From Terriglobales bacterium (lineage in GTDB: Bacteria > Acidobacteriota > Terriglobia > Bryobacterales > Bryobacteraceae), in NCBI GenBank assembly GCA_027485675.1, contig JAIXQP010000025.1, forward strand, positions 248,001 through 312,000: 64,000 nt of DNA, given 5' to 3'. Below are positions 8,667 to 15,955 of the stretch, piece after piece. The notes beneath the pieces were generated by a model. The model saw only the letters and a list, made by a program, of their open reading frames with translations, was not told where the DNA came from and did not search any database. Each line of letters starts with the position of its first letter. Within the stretch, counting starts at the first letter, position 1. The translations under genes were made by a program, and so were the position numbers.

Positions 8667-9935
8667 ATGTACCAGCCAAAGCGGTTATGCCTATATGTCC
8701 TATTGACTTTACCGATGCTAGCCGCCGACACACGACTTTTTGAAGCGGTGCAAAATGGCGATCAACGCACCGTTTTGGGGCTGGTGAAGGCTGGTGTCAA
8801 CGTAAATACGGCGCGCCCGGATGGCTCCACCGCGCTCGGTTGGGCCGTCAGCCGGGAGAACGTCGAAATCGTCACGGCGCTCTTGCAAGCGGGCGCCAAC
8901 CCGAACGTTGCCGACGAAAACGGCGAAACCCCGCTCACCCTGGCCTGCACCCAGGGCAACCTGCCCATCGCCCGCCTGCTCCTCAACGCCAAAGCCAAGG
9001 CCAACGTCACCCGCTGGAACGGAGAGACGCCGCTGCTCGGCGCCGTGCAGTCCGGCAACCTGGAACTCGTCAAGCTGCTCCTCTCCCAGGGCGCCCCGGT
9101 GAACGAAAGGGAGAGCCGCATGGAACAGACGCCGCTCATGTGGGCCGCGGCCGCGGGCCGGGCCGACATCGCTGCGCTTCTCCTTGAAAAGGGAGCCGAG
9201 GCCAACGCCAAATCAAAGAGCGGCTTCACCCCCCTGCTCTTCGCCGCCCAGAAGGGCGACCTGGCTACCGTGAAGCTGCTGGTGGACGCCAAGGCCGATC
9301 CCCTAACGAAATCTCGCGACGGCGCGGCCCCCTTCGCTCTGGCGCTGGCCCGGGGCCACGAGGCCGCCGCCCGCTACCTGCTCGATTTCGGCGCCGAAGT
9401 AAACCTGCGCGACTCCACCGGCAACACGCCCCTGCATACGGCGGTGCGGCTCGGGAAACTCGACCTCGTCCGCGATCTCGTCTCCCGCGGCGCCGATCTG
9501 AAAGCCAAAACCACCCGCTCCGGCGAACAGCGCGGCCCCTTCCGCAGCTTCGGCCTCACCCCGTTTCTCACCGCCGTTGAAGCCGGTAACGTCGCCATGA
9601 TGCGGGAACTCGTCAAACTCGGCGCCGATCCCAAGGCGAGAACCTCCGACGGCGCCGGCGGCGTCATCCTGGCGGCGCAGAGCCGGAAACTCGAAGCCGT
9701 CAAGCTGATGGTGGAGCTTGGCGGCGACGTCAACGAAGAGCGCCCCGGCGGCGGCACCGCGCTCCACATCGCCACCCGTTTCGGCGACAACATCATGATT
9801 CAATACCTCGTCGACAACGGCGGCGATCTCAGCAAGAAGGACCGCTTCGGCCGCGATGTGCTCGGCGAAGCCGAGTTCGAAGCGCCGAAGCCGACCATTG
9901 AGTTCGTCCGGAAGCTCGTCCAGAAGAAGCAGTGA
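8667..9935 (+). CDS. Exported ankyrin-repeat protein
   Basis: A 422 aa protein with a Sec-type signal peptide (MYQPKRLCLYVLLTLPMLAA) followed by about eleven ankyrin repeats of 33 residues each. Repeat hallmarks such as DGSTALGWAVSRENVEIVTA, GETPLTLACTQGNLPIARLL and GNTPLHTAVRLGKLDLVRDL recur to the end. I chose the ATG at 8667 because it gives a clean signal peptide; an upstream GTG at 8640 would add nine residues and bury it. Ankyrin solenoids bind proteins, so a periplasmic scaffold or inhibitor role is likely. The next gene starts only 13 bp downstream. Confidence 0.92.
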   Translation: MYQPKRLCLYVLLTLPMLAADTRLFEAVQNGDQRTVLGLVKAGVNVNTARPDGSTALGWAVSRENVEIVTALLQAGANPNVADENGETPLTLACTQGNLPIARLLLNAKAKANVTRWNGETPLLGAVQSGNLELVKLLLSQGAPVNERESRMEQTPLMWAAAAGRADIAALLLEKGAEANAKSKSGFTPLLFAAQKGDLATVKLLVDAKADPLTKSRDGAAPFALALARGHEAAARYLLDFGAEVNLRDSTGNTPLHTAVRLGKLDLVRDLVSRGADLKAKTTRSGEQRGPFRSFGLTPFLTAVEAGNVAMMRELVKLGADPKARTSDGAGGVILAAQSRKLEAVKLMVELGGDVNEERPGGGTALHIATRFGDNIMIQYLVDNGGDLSKKDRFGRDVLGEAEFEAPKPTIEFVRKLVQKKQ

Positions 9936-9948
9936 TAAACTGCGGCAT

Positions 9949-11115
9949 ATGCAAAGACGGAAACTTCTGGGATGCGCCCTCGGACTGGGTGCGGTGGCAT
10001 TCGCCAAGAACAAGCGGTTCAATCTTCCGGCCCCGAACCCGGCTGGCGCGACGGCGAATGCCGCTAAGGTAATCCCGCAGCCGCCCGGGGCCAAGCTGAA
10101 GCTCCCGAACGGCTTTGTGGCCGAAGAGTTCGCGAGCGGCTTCCAGAAGCCGCGCATCATGGTGGAGCTCCCCGGCGGCACGGTGCTGGTCACCGAAAGC
10201 ATTCTGAAGGGCAGTGTGGTCGCCCTCGGACCCGGCAAATCGAAGAAGACCCTGATCGCCAATCTGGACCGGCCCTTCGGCATGGCTCTCTGGAAGGACT
10301 ATCTCTACGTCGCCGAAGCCGAGGCCGTGAAACGCTACAAGCTCGATGCGAAGGCCGTCACGGTCGGCGCCGGCGAAGAGATCGTTCCGCTCAAAGGGTA
10401 CGGCAAAGGCCACTGGTCCCGCGGCATCGCGTTTGATCCCAAGGGCGAAAAGTTCTATCTCTCAGTCGGCTCGAGCAGCAACATCGACGCCGGCGACCCC
10501 GCCGACCGCGCCGCCATTCACGTCTACAACGCCGACGGCTCCGGCAAACAGGTCTTCGCCACCGGCCTCCGCAACGCCGTGAACGTCCGCATCAATCCGC
10601 AGAGCGGCAAGCCCTGGGTGACCGTGCAGGAGCGGGACGGCCTCGGCGACGATCTGGTCCCTGACTTCTTCACCTCGGTCAAGAAAGGCGCCTTCTACGG
10701 CTGGCCCTACGCCTACATCGGCAGCAACGAAGAGCCCCGGCACAAGGGCGCCAATCCGGACGCCGTCAAGAAGGCCATTGAGCCGGACATTCTGCTGAAC
10801 GCCCACGCTTCGGCGATGGACTTTGCCTTCTACACGGCCAAGCAGTTCCCGGCCAAGTTCCACAATGGCGCCTTCATCGCCTCGCGCGGATCGTCCAATC
10901 GGGCCAAACGGGTTGGCTACTCCGTCCTCTTCGTCCCGTTCGCCAACGGCAAACCCAGCGGGCCGCCGGAGGACTTCCTCACCGGATTCATGCTCGGGGA
11001 GGACAAGAAAGAGGTTTGGGGCCGCCCCGTCGGGCTGCTGCAGCTCGCCGACGGCAGTTTGCTGCTGAGCGAAGACGGAAACAACAAGATCTGGCGAATC
11101 TCGTTCAAAGGCTAG
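9949..11115 (+). CDS. PQQ-type sorbosone/glucose dehydrogenase-like beta-propeller
   Basis: A 388 aa exported protein with a short arginine-containing leader (MQRRKLLGCALGLGAVAFA; only one RR pair, Tat or Sec). The mature part matches the six-bladed propeller of PQQ-dependent soluble glucose/sorbosone dehydrogenases: HWSRGIAFDPKGEKFYLSVG with the catalytic-site type region, DPADRAAIHVYNADGS, FATGLRNAVNV, and FYGWPYAYIG near the PQQ pocket. A quinoprotein sugar or aldose oxidase in the periplasm is the likely role; cofactor use and substrate are inferred. The ATG at 9949 follows the ankyrin stop by 13 bp, so the pair is probably an operon that ends at the hairpin at 11121. Confidence 0.87.
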   Translation: MQRRKLLGCALGLGAVAFAKNKRFNLPAPNPAGATANAAKVIPQPPGAKLKLPNGFVAEEFASGFQKPRIMVELPGGTVLVTESILKGSVVALGPGKSKKTLIANLDRPFGMALWKDYLYVAEAEAVKRYKLDAKAVTVGAGEEIVPLKGYGKGHWSRGIAFDPKGEKFYLSVGSSSNIDAGDPADRAAIHVYNADGSGKQVFATGLRNAVNVRINPQSGKPWVTVQERDGLGDDLVPDFFTSVKKGAFYGWPYAYIGSNEEPRHKGANPDAVKKAIEPDILLNAHASAMDFAFYTAKQFPAKFHNGAFIASRGSSNRAKRVGYSVLFVPFANGKPSGPPEDFLTGFMLGEDKKEVWGRPVGLLQLADGSLLLSEDGNNKIWRISFKG

Positions 11116-11120
11116 AAATG

Positions 11121-11150
11121 AAAAAGGCCCCCGGATCCGGGGGCCTTTTT
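11121..11150. terminator. Bidirectional intrinsic terminator (perfect palindrome)
   Basis: A perfect 30 bp palindrome: five A, then GGCCCCCGGATCC and its mirror, then five T. The GC-rich stem with A-tract before and T-tract after works on both strands. It lies between the convergent dehydrogenase gene and the minus-strand small basic protein gene and so ends transcription from both sides. Confidence 0.9.
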
Positions 11151-11166
11151 CCGTTGGCGGGGGTGG

Positions 11167-11358
11167 TTAGAACGGCCGCTCTTCCGGAGGAAGCGTGAAG
11201 GACTCGATGGGCTCGGTCTCGATTTCGGGACCGGAGCCGGGGACGCGCCCCGTCTCTTCGCTCTTCTTTTGCAACCGCTTAGCGGCCTTTTCCTGCGACT
11301 TCTCCATACGCGCGAACTCTTTCTGCCGTTTCTTGAATGTAGTGTGTGCTCTAGCCAT
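11167..11358 (-). CDS. Small basic conserved protein, 63 aa
   Basis: The ATG at 11358 has GGAGG 4-5 bp upstream. The protein begins MARAHTTFKKRQKEFARMEK and continues with a Lys/Arg-rich helix (EKAAKRLQKKSEE), then an acidic, proline-containing tail. It resembles a family of short Lys-rich hypothetical proteins that share a TTFxKRQKExxRxEK start in many bacteria; no activity is established. A helical nucleic-acid or ribosome-binding role is a reasonable guess from charge only. It is preceded by a 155 bp leader with two GC hairpins (see the separate entry). Confidence 0.72.
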   Translation of the reverse strand: MARAHTTFKKRQKEFARMEKSQEKAAKRLQKKSEETGRVPGSGPEIETEPIESFTLPPEERPF

Positions 11359-11430
11359 GCAGCCTCCAGTTCGTACTGCGCCGGATATTCCGTAGCCATG
11401 CTCTCCAAGACGGACCAAGAGGGAGAGGAG

Positions 11431-11478
11431 ACGCCGGTTCCCCCGGCGTTCAATGGCCCCTAAATGTTGGGAGGGGCC
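11431..11478 (-). promoter_or_regulatory. Two hairpins in leader of the 63-aa protein gene
   Basis: On the minus strand, two stem-loops precede the start codon at 11358. ACGCCGG/CCGGCGT (11431-11449, 7 bp stem, 5 nt loop) is one. GGCCCC/GGGGCC (11455-11478, 6 bp stem, 12 nt loop) is the other. They are upstream of the Shine-Dalgarno site and could be a regulatory 5' leader; whether they fold in the transcript is untested. I see no known riboswitch signature. Confidence 0.3.
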
Positions 11479-11513
11479 GATTCGACAGTCAAACCTGCCC
11501 CCATTGTAGCAGG

Positions 11514-12917
11514 TCAATCCTTCTCGAACTCGATTTTGGAGTCGGCGCCGAACTTTCGATAGTTCCGGAAGTTGATTTCATTCCGGCTGCAGTTGTTCGA
11601 CCCGCGCTGGCACATCAGGTTCTCGCTCCGCACCGGAAGCAGGAACAGCTTGGAGTCAATCCGGACGAAATCGTACTCCAAAACCAGCTCTACCTTGTCG
11701 AAAGGAAAGTCGCCCGGAAAACTCAGACTCTGCTGTTCAATCCGCATCACGCGGTTCGTCTCCTGGTCGATCCATATCGTCCCCTTATAACCCGGACGGT
11801 ACATTTTCCCTTCGTCCCGGCTATGCACCTGCCAGTGCGAAAGCGGCTGCTTCACCGCATAGTTGTAGACCACCGTCGTGCGGCCGGAGATCCGGTCCGA
11901 GCCTCGCTTAGAGAACGTGGTGCCGGAAGACGGCGAGAGGATGTCCCGCTGCGTGGTCACAAACTCGCCGGTGGACCAGGTGCCGGACTTTTCAGCCGGG
12001 TCCTTGGACGGGCGCCCGTTGATCTTGATGTTCTTGTACTCTTCCTTGCCGTTGACGCAAATCACATCCGCCGTGACGTTGTCGACGGCGGTCCACTGCG
12101 GCGGGTTCGTCCCGCTGTAGTAGCGCATCGTATGCTGCTGCACCAGGAAATTCGGCAGCGTATCGGTGAAGTTCTCGGCCTCCTCCCGGGCGGCGGCAAT
12201 CACGGGGTCCGGCGGGGGCGGAGGCCGTAGTAAGGAGTCGGTGGCCGCGGGGGCGTCCGCGTCGGAGGCGGGTTCGCCAGGAGCGGGGGTCTCCGGCCGC
12301 GGCGGCGCGTTCTTCACCCGATCCGGCACACCGCGGCGCAGACGCGGCCGGTCTTCGAGCGGTTCGCCGCCGATCTTGGGGGTGCCGGTTGACGGCGCTG
12401 TGGCCGCCACCGGCTCGTCACTGGCGGGTTCCTCGTCCGCGGTCGGCACCTTCGCCGCCGCCGCGGAGCGCTCTTCCGCCGTTCCCGCCCGGACCAGACT
12501 CACCTTAATGGCGGTCTCCTCATCGTCGGGGTTTACCTCGACCTTCAGTACGTCGCCGGGCTTCAGCAGCGAGTCCCGCATCGGTTCGCCGGCGGCATCC
12601 CGGAACTGGGTCTTGGCGATCAGCCGGAACTTCACCACACCCTTCCCCGAAGTGTCGAGCAGTAGGTCTTTCTCGCCTAACCGCCGCAGCGTCCCTTCGA
12701 CTCCCGTCAGCTTCGGGCCGCGCTTCGGCAGTTTCACCTGCGGGATCGGCAAGCCGATCGCCGGGCCCTGAGGATACTGTCCGCCCGGATACTGGCCGGG
12801 GGGATATTGCCCGGGCGGGTATTGCCCGGGCGGGTATTGACCCGGGGGATACTGCCCCGGCAGTTGCGCGAACAGTACAGCCGCGACGGACCATCCCGCC
12901 AGACAACATCGCCACAT
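11514..12917 (-). CDS. Exported protein with GQYPP repeats, unknown function
   Basis: A 467 aa protein with a short signal peptide (MWRCCLAGWSVAAVLFA) followed at once by seven GQYPP-type pentapeptides (residues 21-55) and a small domain (about 60-150) with VEGTLRRLGEKDLLLDTSGKG. A low-complexity acidic/proline linker then leads to a C-terminal domain (about 245-467) rich in beta-strands with an internal CxxxxxNNC-like pair near residues 445-452 (MCQRGSNNCSRN). I do not recognise the C-terminal domain by name; its shape (TMRYYSG..., VYNYAV, WIDQETNRVMRIEQ) is like periplasmic lipid- or lipoprotein-carrier folds seen in Acidobacteria, which is only an impression. It is about 20 bp from the actin-like gene on the same strand. 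Confidence 0.7.
   Translation of the reverse strand: MWRCCLAGWSVAAVLFAQLPGQYPPGQYPPGQYPPGQYPPGQYPGGQYPQGPAIGLPIPQVKLPKRGPKLTGVEGTLRRLGEKDLLLDTSGKGVVKFRLIAKTQFRDAAGEPMRDSLLKPGDVLKVEVNPDDEETAIKVSLVRAGTAEERSAAAAKVPTADEEPASDEPVAATAPSTGTPKIGGEPLEDRPRLRRGVPDRVKNAPPRPETPAPGEPASDADAPAATDSLLRPPPPPDPVIAAAREEAENFTDTLPNFLVQQHTMRYYSGTNPPQWTAVDNVTADVICVNGKEEYKNIKINGRPSKDPAEKSGTWSTGEFVTTQRDILSPSSGTTFSKRGSDRISGRTTVVYNYAVKQPLSHWQVHSRDEGKMYRPGYKGTIWIDQETNRVMRIEQQSLSFPGDFPFDKVELVLEYDFVRIDSKLFLLPVRSENLMCQRGSNNCSRNEINFRNYRKFGADSKIEFEKD
12753..12857 (-). repeat. Seven tandem 15-bp units encoding GQYPP
   Basis: Seven in-frame copies of a 15 bp unit, five coding GQYPP exactly and two variants (GQYPG, GQYPQ), directly after the signal peptide. 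Pro/Gly/Gln/Tyr repeats of this kind form extended, wall- or matrix-associated segments in other secreted proteins. The near-identical DNA units suggest recent expansion by slippage. Confidence 0.85.
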
Positions 12918-12940
12918 AGCAAAACCTCAATTCACTTAGA

Positions 12941-13948
12941 CTACATTTCGCTCAGCGCCGCAATCACCGCCCCGCGCGAAGTGGAATTCAGAGGTTCGGC
13001 CGCGAGCCGTACCTCACTGACCGGCACCGGGAAGTCGTTCTGACGCAGCGCCTGCTCAAACCGTTCCCGAAATCCTCCGGCCAACACGCTGCCGCCGCTC
13101 AAAACCATGGGAATGGGCCGTCCCAGCCGCGGCAGGCTCTTGGCCTGTTGGAAGACCTCCCGCATCGCCTGCACCACGCTCTGGATCACATCGTCGTAGT
13201 ACACGCTCAGCACCTGATGCGCTTTGTCCGGACTGATGGCGTTGAAAAAGAACCCGTCTTCCTTGATCATCCGGATCCGGTTCACCATCTCGCCCGTTAC
13301 CGCCGCCGCGTTCGAGTCAATAAAGTCGCCGCCCTTGGGCACACTGAACTGAATCACCGGCACCGCCAGGTACGACATGCAGACATTGCACAGGCCGCCG
13401 CCGAAGCTGATCCCGATGCCGGTGTAGTTCGACGACTCCAGTTCGCTGTAGATCACCGCCAGCCCTTCGTTGATCGGTTTGGCTTCGTAGCCGAGTTCGC
13501 CCAGGATCTGGCGCAGCGTCGCCTCATGGTAGGTCAAGCTATCGTGCGCGCCCAACGGCGGCGCCGGCACGCTGAAGAACAGTTTCTGCCGCGCATGGGC
13601 CGCCGGACCCAGCAGCGAAAGCAGCAGGTTCTGCATCATCGGCATGCTCTCGGACTCGCCCGGGTTCAAAAACCCCTTGGTCATCGGCCGGCGCAACTCG
13701 GCGCCAATCAGGTCGGCGAACCGCTCGCTCTCGTTGCCGTGCACCACAATCTCGTTGCCCCGCACCGTATGCGGCACGCTCTCTTTGCGCAGTACCCCTT
13801 CGGTCAGCCGGGAGTTCGGCAGGGTGACGAACGAGTTCAGCTGGCTGCTAAACCGGTACCCATTTTCGGACGGCCAGGCCGCCACAATCCGGCTGGTGCC
13901 AACGTCCAGACCTACGGGGGTCGAGCCGTCGGAGTAAGTAAAATTCAT
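12941..13948 (-). CDS. Actin-like ATPase, partner of peptidoglycan amidase
   Basis: A 335 aa protein with the actin/Hsp70/FtsA ATPase signature. Phosphate-1 is GLDVGTSR (13-20), phosphate-2 is GISFGGGLCNV (about 179-189, where most actins have an acidic residue before GGG), connect-1 is NEGLAVIYSEL (160-170), and the adenosine motif is LSGGSVLAGG (283-292). No membrane segment or signal is present, so the protein is cytoplasmic. I used the ATG at 13948, which overlaps the amidase stop by one base (TGATG coupling); a longer upstream reading into the amidase is not supported. It resembles MreB/ParM/FtsA in fold but I cannot assign it to one of these families. The joint operon with an amidase suggests a role in the cell envelope; this is inference. 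Confidence 0.8.
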   Translation of the reverse strand: MNFTYSDGSTPVGLDVGTSRIVAAWPSENGYRFSSQLNSFVTLPNSRLTEGVLRKESVPHTVRGNEIVVHGNESERFADLIGAELRRPMTKGFLNPGESESMPMMQNLLLSLLGPAAHARQKLFFSVPAPPLGAHDSLTYHEATLRQILGELGYEAKPINEGLAVIYSELESSNYTGIGISFGGGLCNVCMSYLAVPVIQFSVPKGGDFIDSNAAAVTGEMVNRIRMIKEDGFFFNAISPDKAHQVLSVYYDDVIQSVVQAMREVFQQAKSLPRLGRPIPMVLSGGSVLAGGFRERFEQALRQNDFPVPVSEVRLAAEPLNSTSRGAVIAALSEM

Positions 13949-15111
13949 CAGTTTCCCTCCTGGGAAAAATCGGGCTGTTTCACTGCGTTGTACAACCGGC
14001 GGTAGCGTTCCACCAGGCCACGTCGCCAAGCCTGGAGACTCGTTTTGTGCGCCACCGCCGCGCTCTGCACTTCGAGGTCCGCCGCGTCGAGTCCACGCCA
14101 CAGCCGTTCCCCCGTAGCCTCGCGGAACGATGTATCGTAGCCGAATCCGAAAAGGGTCATCGCCGGGGGCGGCAACTGATAGTTGTCGGGCAAGCCGATC
14201 TGCTCAAACGGGAAGTTGGCGGCCCAGTCCGTGTGATAGCCAATGCCCATGTTCTCCGGATTGACGGACACCTGCGCATGGGTCACGCAGTTGCGCGCGG
14301 CAATCTGATAGCGGGAGCGGAGCAGGTCGGTCAACAGGCGCCCCGAGTGGATCTGGGCGGCGGTCACCGGCGTCTGCCCGGTTTCGTCGCGCGAGGGCCC
14401 TTCAAACGAAACACCCAGGAAGCTCGCGTTCAGGTTCAGATAGAAGTGCTGCTCCTCGGCCCACACCGAGTTACCCGCATGATGCGCCGGCTCGCTCTCG
14501 GGCACCACCCGCCACACCCGCCCAAATCGGTCAATCACGAAGTGATACGCCCGGATCTGGCGAACGTATTGGAGCACGCCCGCCCCAATGCGCCGCAACG
14601 CACCGTTCTGCGTCTCCTCAAACGGCAGCGCATGGCTCTCGGTGGTATGAAACACAATGCCGTAGGGGGTCGACCGCGGCTCCGTCTCCTCCGTGGCCAC
14701 CCGGTAGCGCACAAACGGCACCGGCTCGTTACGCGGCAACTGATAGCGTTTTTCAATCCGGAGTCCGTTGCTGTATAACTCCTGCGCTTCGGTCGATTCC
14801 ACCTGCCAGACCTTCTGCGGCAGACCGCCGGGAGCGGTCGTCTGGCGTCGAATCGCCGTTGGCTTAAGCCCGGCGCCATCGGACACCGTCGGGATCGGCA
14901 GCAGCCCCAGGGCCAGCACCAAAGCCGAAAAGTGGCGTACCTGCGCGCTCCGCAGCGCCCGCCGCACCGGTTGGTCCGACAAATAAGCCGCACTCCGCCG
15001 CAGAAAGCGTAGACGCGCCACTGGCTCGACAATTTGCTCGGCCCGCCAATCTACGATCGCCGCGGTAAAACGCCGCGGGGGCCGCCATCGGGATTCTTCG
15101 AGTTCTCTCAT
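13948..15111 (-). CDS. N-acetylmuramoyl-L-alanine amidase, Amidase_2 type, membrane-linked
   Basis: A 387 aa protein with a 60-residue basic N-terminal region, one hydrophobic helix (residues 61-76, SALVLALGLLPIPT) and a large C-terminal Amidase_2/PGRP-type domain (about 140-340). Zinc-ligand positions are visible in VFHTTESH (H155), CVTHAQ (H278) and YHTDW (D295 or H293). It would cut the bond between MurNAc and the stem peptide. With a cytoplasmic head and a single membrane span the catalytic domain should face the periplasm. It is the first gene of the pair with the actin-like ATPase, and a good minus-strand promoter lies upstream. Exact ligand assignment needs a structural alignment. Confidence 0.85.
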   Translation of the reverse strand: MRELEESRWRPPRRFTAAIVDWRAEQIVEPVARLRFLRRSAAYLSDQPVRRALRSAQVRHFSALVLALGLLPIPTVSDGAGLKPTAIRRQTTAPGGLPQKVWQVESTEAQELYSNGLRIEKRYQLPRNEPVPFVRYRVATEETEPRSTPYGIVFHTTESHALPFEETQNGALRRIGAGVLQYVRQIRAYHFVIDRFGRVWRVVPESEPAHHAGNSVWAEEQHFYLNLNASFLGVSFEGPSRDETGQTPVTAAQIHSGRLLTDLLRSRYQIAARNCVTHAQVSVNPENMGIGYHTDWAANFPFEQIGLPDNYQLPPPAMTLFGFGYDTSFREATGERLWRGLDAADLEVQSAAVAHKTSLQAWRRGLVERYRRLYNAVKQPDFSQEGN

Positions 15112-15183
15112 TGGCGCAGCCTCATTCGCGCAAAAAGATCCGCTCTCTCATCAAATACATCGGAAGGGTGCCAACGAACTCTT

Positions 15184-15212
15184 ATAGTAAGCAACACAAC
15201 TCAGGTTGACAA
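15184..15212 (-). promoter_or_regulatory. Sigma-70-like promoter of amidase/actin-like pair
   Basis: On the minus strand, -35 TTGTCA (15207-15212), a 17 bp spacer and -10 TACTAT (15184-15189) lie about 73 bp before the amidase start. The -35 sits in the perfect palindrome GGTTG-A-CAACC (15204-15214), so a repressor could block it. Match quality is moderate for the -10 and good for the -35 and spacing. Confidence 0.55.
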
Positions 15213-15261
15213 CCCAAGTCTACTAAGAGCTTACACTTAGCCCTTGGACTCCCCGCCGCCT

Positions 15262-15525
15262 TCAGGACTTCTTGATCTTCCGGGCTCGCCAGAACGAGGC
15301 TAAGCCCAACGCAAACATCGGTACAACAAACAGCAGCTCCAGAACGATTCGCCCAAACTGGTCCGGCTCCCCGGAGAATCCCATCGCCTCCCGATAGAGC
15401 CGCGGGGTGGCGATGATGGCGATACAGATGAACAGAAAGCCGATGATCTCGTTCCACAGGATGCGCAAGGGGCGCAACACTCCGGGCAGCACGTGGGCAA
15501 CGAATTTTCTACCGACATCGAGCAT
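15262..15525 (-). CDS. Small two-helix membrane protein
   Basis: An 87 aa protein with two predicted transmembrane helices (about 25-42, IIGFLFICIAIIATPRLY, and about 59-78, IVLELLFVVPMFALGLASFW) and a basic C-terminal tail RARKIKKS. I do not recognise a family. It lies on the same strand as the amidase gene, 150 bp away, with the divergently reading acidic protein beyond it. Codon use resembles that of its neighbours, so I think it is real. Confidence 0.55.
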   Translation of the reverse strand: MLDVGRKFVAHVLPGVLRPLRILWNEIIGFLFICIAIIATPRLYREAMGFSGEPDQFGRIVLELLFVVPMFALGLASFWRARKIKKS

Positions 15526-15631
15526 GGGGCAATCCCATTATAAGTCTGCAGAAATCCTGGTGGCACGCCGATAGGTACAGAGAGTGCTATTCTGGGGGTG
15601 CCCAGAAGAGTAATGTGAGAGGGCCATTCCT

Positions 15632-15955
15632 TTGGACGACCGACTGAAAGAGCTCATGCAGGACTTGGGAAACGCGATTAACGAATCCCTGTCCGACTCC
15701 GACCGAATCGCGGAAGCGATTGGCGAGATCAAAAAGTCCGGCTACGACGTGTTTCTCGTCTTGGAAGCGACCATCGGCTTCAACAAGCGGGACGACTCTT
15801 CGCCGGATGTCGACGACGAGGAGTACGCCGAAATCGAGGAAGACGAACCCTCCTCGCGCAAACGCCTGGGGCCGTTCGGCAAGGTGAAGTGGACCTCGCA
15901 AGATCAGAAGTTCCTCAAGGCCCTGAAGATCTCCACCGACGAAAATAGCGACTAG
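15632..15955 (+). CDS. Acidic hypothetical protein, 107 aa
   Basis: The start is TTG at 15632, chosen because GAGAGGG lies 8 bp upstream and no ATG fits before residue 9. The protein has two parts: an N-terminal helical half with LKELMQDLGNAINESLSDSD and a highly acidic middle (PDVDDEEYAEIEEDEP), then a Lys-rich C-terminus. No signal, no membrane segment. I recognise no family. Its stop is immediately followed by the stop of the convergent glycosyltransferase with no gap. Confidence 0.6.
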   Translation: MDDRLKELMQDLGNAINESLSDSDRIAEAIGEIKKSGYDVFLVLEATIGFNKRDDSSPDVDDEEYAEIEEDEPSSRKRLGPFGKVKWTSQDQKFLKALKISTDENSD

